A stretch of DNA of 32,500 nucleotides from Actinidia chinensis. Lineage: Eukaryota > Streptophyta > Magnoliopsida > Ericales > Actinidiaceae. A model generated the notes under the pieces. It was not told the DNA's origin. It saw only the letters and a list, made by a program, of their open reading frames with translations, and searched no databases. Shown one piece after another: positions 29,806 through 32,500 of this stretch; position 1 is the first letter of the stretch; each line of letters starts with the position of its first letter. Location of the stretch: the NCBI GenBank assembly GCA_009663005.1, contig CM018897.1:3838812-3871311 (forward strand), in the 5' to 3' direction. A program made the translations under genes and the position numbers.

Positions 29806-32500
29806 TTATTGAGAATTCAGGGTCATATCTTTGTATGTGTAGAGAAAATAAGAAACAAGAGTCCTTGCAGCCACGGGAATTCTCAAGGCTAAGCCATTTA
29901 GAAAAATTGAATGAGCTGAAACTTTTGCACTACAGGTTGGACATATAGAACCAATTGCACCTGTTTGTGTTTCAGAGTGAACAGAGTCCTGATGGAATTC
30001 ATTTCTGCACCAGACACATACAGTAGTAAACATGATGCCTGCCCGTGTCATCTTTCAAGGGAGACCCTTTCCCCCCAAGTCCCATATTCAGTGACAAAGC
30101 ATCCTTTTCAAGCCAAAACGAGGAATCAAACCCACGCATCTCTGTTTCATATGACAAAGCCTTGGAGTCGCATGGAAGAGGATTCAGATTTTGTGGAGTC
30201 AGGAAACTGTACTCCACGTGTTCAGAGCGACCTGATTGTGTCTCTTCAAAACCTGACATGCCGTCATACTTCCTATCAACATTGAGGAGCTCAGGTTCAC
30301 CCTGTTCAAAGAAATATAAAGTCAATATTAACAAGCAACTAATCTGACCAACCAACACTTTTTCAATCATTGGGAATTTAACCCAAGATTGAAGAGTATT
30401 GAGCTCTAAAGTGAGAACACTCATAAGCTCCCTTGTTTCACTCTTCCATGAGTGCTTCTTTGCATTTGTGAGTGAGAGTGAGCTCATGTCAATCTCCGAT
30501 TGAAGGCCATGGTAATTTCTTGGAGATCGGTTAGCTAGACTTCTTCTAAGAGGTATTCTTCCAACTCACTTCGTGCATTAGGTACTGAATCTTCACACAC
30601 TTGCAGATATGTCTCACAGACCTTTTTGGGTTAGGTATTCCATTGTTTGTTTTTAGGTGTGTTAGTGGAGATTGATGGTTTTGGATTGAACCAAGAAAAC
30701 CCCATTTGTCTGATTAATTGTAAAGGTTGTTGGTGAACCTTGAAAACCCATGTTGCAGAGGTTTTAGATGAACTTAGAGAAAACAGCCCTTTAAGTTTAG
30801 TCAAGTAAAAATTGAGTGGGGGATGCCGAGAGCCAAATCGCTATAAAATATTGTGTTCATTGTTTCATTTACATTTTGTTATCTATTGCTATGTATTTGA
30901 ATGAATGTACGGATGTTACACAGAGTCGGGTATAGGTACGTGTCCAAGTGAGGGGTTTATCTTGACTCATATATGATCAACAATTCATGATTCTGAATAT
31001 TTCTTTTATTTTGTACAGTATGGCGGCCTTCACGAGGTGAAACTGAGCCTCTTATGCATAATATGAGAGTTGCAAGCATAGCAATATCGTAAATTCAAAT
31101 AAATAAATATGACTGCTGGATCAAAGTCTAACCACCATGTCTGACACACATCCCATACCCTTGCCCAAGGGTCGAGTCAAGTGCCCTACTCAGGTGCAAT
31201 TATATGGAGTCCATGTAATGTAAAATAAACTAAAGCTAATAGTAATAAGAAATAACATTAAGTAATCTTATTTGTTAAAGTATCGACCCTCACAGCAATC
31301 CTTAATCCATATTGACATAAACTCTGATCAAGATTGGGACTCATACCTTATCTGAGAAAATACTGAAGGGAAAACAGCTTGAAGATTGCTCCTGCCGGGT
31401 TGAAATATCAGCTAAATTACCTTGCAAGACATTTCCTCCACAAGCTCCCCACATACTGCCAGGCATGACATACCTATCTGGTTGGGCATTGCCGTTTCCA
31501 AAAGCAATCGTTAGCCTATCATTTCCAGAACTGCCAACCTCATCTATCATGGATCCCTCCCAAAATCTACCAGTGTGAACCCTGTTCAAATTATTTTCAT
31601 CGCTACAGGTACTGGGACAACAAGATGGACCAAGTAAACCACTTTCCTGTTTTAGATCTTTCTGTACACTATTGTTTCCCCTACTCAGATAGGTTTCAAA
31701 ACTAAAAGTTTGCTCAGTTGGAACTCTGTTGACAACATCTGCAACTATTCCAGAGTCATTGTTGCCAAAGTCGAGAATTAGCTCACTATTTCTACAGTTT
31801 TGGACTTCATCACGTTTGGGCTCCTCAATGTAACTAGTAGAAACACTATTCATTTTATATATATCACCAAAGGTTTTCCCTCTACAAGACTGAGTAAGCA
31901 AGCCAATATCCAAATTGCTTTCCTGCTTGGGTGCTTCCTCTGTGCTATTCAGAACCCCAGTTGCAATTTCTTCAACATTGCGTTTTTGCTCATTCCCAGA
32001 CAGAACAAGCGAACAAAACTCAAGACTTCTTTCCTGCATGCTTGGTCTACTGTTGCTGACGTCAAAAGCGAGTTCATCATTCCTGTAAGTTTGGAATTCA
32101 TCAAGCTTAGGCTCCTCCATTTTCCTTGTAGAAGTATTACCAATATCAATTTTGATACCACATGTTTGCTCATAACCTGATAGAATAAACAAACTGCTTT
32201 CAGAACCTTCGCCTTGCCCAAATTCCTCCATTGTATAAGTAGTACCAGCTCTCCTATTATCCTCAATATCACATAATGGCTCTTTCCAAGTCGAATTAAT
32301 CAAAGAACTTTCAGAATTCTTCTGTTCAACCCTAGCAACAGCATCTTCGTCCCTTCCAGAATGACTGCTGCCACAACCAATCATTGCCTCCTTGTTCCCA
32401 CTGTTATATATTACATCGAGTTTGGGCTTTGACACTGTGCTAGCAGAAACCGTATCAACATTATCTTTGACACCACATGTTTTCTCATTAATGCTTTCAG
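29806..32500 (-). CDS. Unrecognised gene, 3' part: repeat-rich acidic protein with C-terminal CxxC...CxxC motif, frame-shifted
   Basis: Two exons are visible. The left-hand part in gene order runs from beyond the window edge (open at 32500) to 31347, ending FPFSIFSDK before GTATGAG. The next exon starts at 30301 (TTTGAACAG|GGTGAACC), phase 0. The long exon is acidic, Ser/Asn/Glu-rich and has about four degenerate internal repeats (EEPKLDEFQTYRNDELAFDV, EEPKRDEVQNCRNSELILDF and relatives). The second exon codes WLEKDALSLNMGLG, then ends early in its own frame at 29999. In the next frame the sequence reads TTVCVWCRNEFH...ICPTCSAK, a CxxC-x(~20)-CxxC zinc-ribbon-like motif, closed at 29806. I infer a frameshift near 30030-30060 or an unrecognised splice. 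I do not know the family; a nuclear or chromatin role would be a guess. The upstream exons lie outside the window. Confidence 0.7.
30310..31340 (-). other. Intron of the 29.8-32.5 kb gene
   Basis: The intron runs from 31346 to 30302 between the GTATGAG donor and the TTTGAACAG acceptor. It is non-coding; the frames that enter it are extensions of the exons. No inserted element was recognised. Confidence 0.6.

Noticed and set aside
31800..32272. Open frames of 126 (plus) and 107 (minus) codons
   Set aside because: Shadows of the long minus-strand exon of the 29.8-32.5 kb gene in other frames.

Overview
This is plant nuclear DNA, most likely from an angiosperm. It is AT-rich, its genes are split by introns with GT-AG borders, and the intergenic space and introns are full of small foldback transposons, a Helitron and an old pararetrovirus. 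All recognisable host genes lie on the minus strand. The species cannot be named from the sequence.

Layout. 1-2460: rearranged, broken endogenous pararetrovirus (Caulimoviridae-like) bounded by two inverted ~144-bp leader/promoter-like copies. 3126-4223: first four exons of an SC35-type splicing factor (complete RRM); its RS-domain exons are not in the window. 4300-7434: AT-rich intergenic DNA with repeat remnants. 7435-8036: a possible two-exon gene for a 52-residue unknown protein, with a foldback element in its intron. 8040-9850: intergenic, with a SINE-like segment. 10155-13517: complete five-exon epsilon-group 14-3-3 gene. 13900-18000: repeat-dense spacer with a 14.6-15.15 kb foldback, two Tourist-like MITEs with TTA target duplications, and a Helitron (16696-17800) with a textbook 3' hairpin and CTAG end. 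18373-23316: complete four-exon 5'-adenylylsulfate-reductase-like (APRL) gene; its 2.9-kb first intron carries a Mutator-like foldback with a 9-bp target duplication and a tandem duplication, one copy of which took a MITE. 23867-24252: long polypyrimidine tract upstream of APRL. 24417-26322: two more foldbacks. 27650-28741: a 122-bp tandem duplication and short segments with splice-site borders. 29806-32500: 3' part of an unrecognised gene with a repeat-rich acidic protein and a CxxC...CxxC motif that is out of frame with the rest.

The genes do not form a pathway: RNA splicing (SC35), phosphoprotein binding (14-3-3) and a secretory-pathway thioredoxin-fold membrane protein (APRL) are ordinary, independently transcribed plant genes. 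The most informative parts are the mobile elements, several of which show ends, target-site duplications and even an empty site directly, and apparent damage to three genes: the RS exons of SC35 missing from the window, an unusual 14-3-3 C-terminus that reads through a splice-donor-like site, and a frameshift in the last gene. I did not find evidence of a wholly new biological system.
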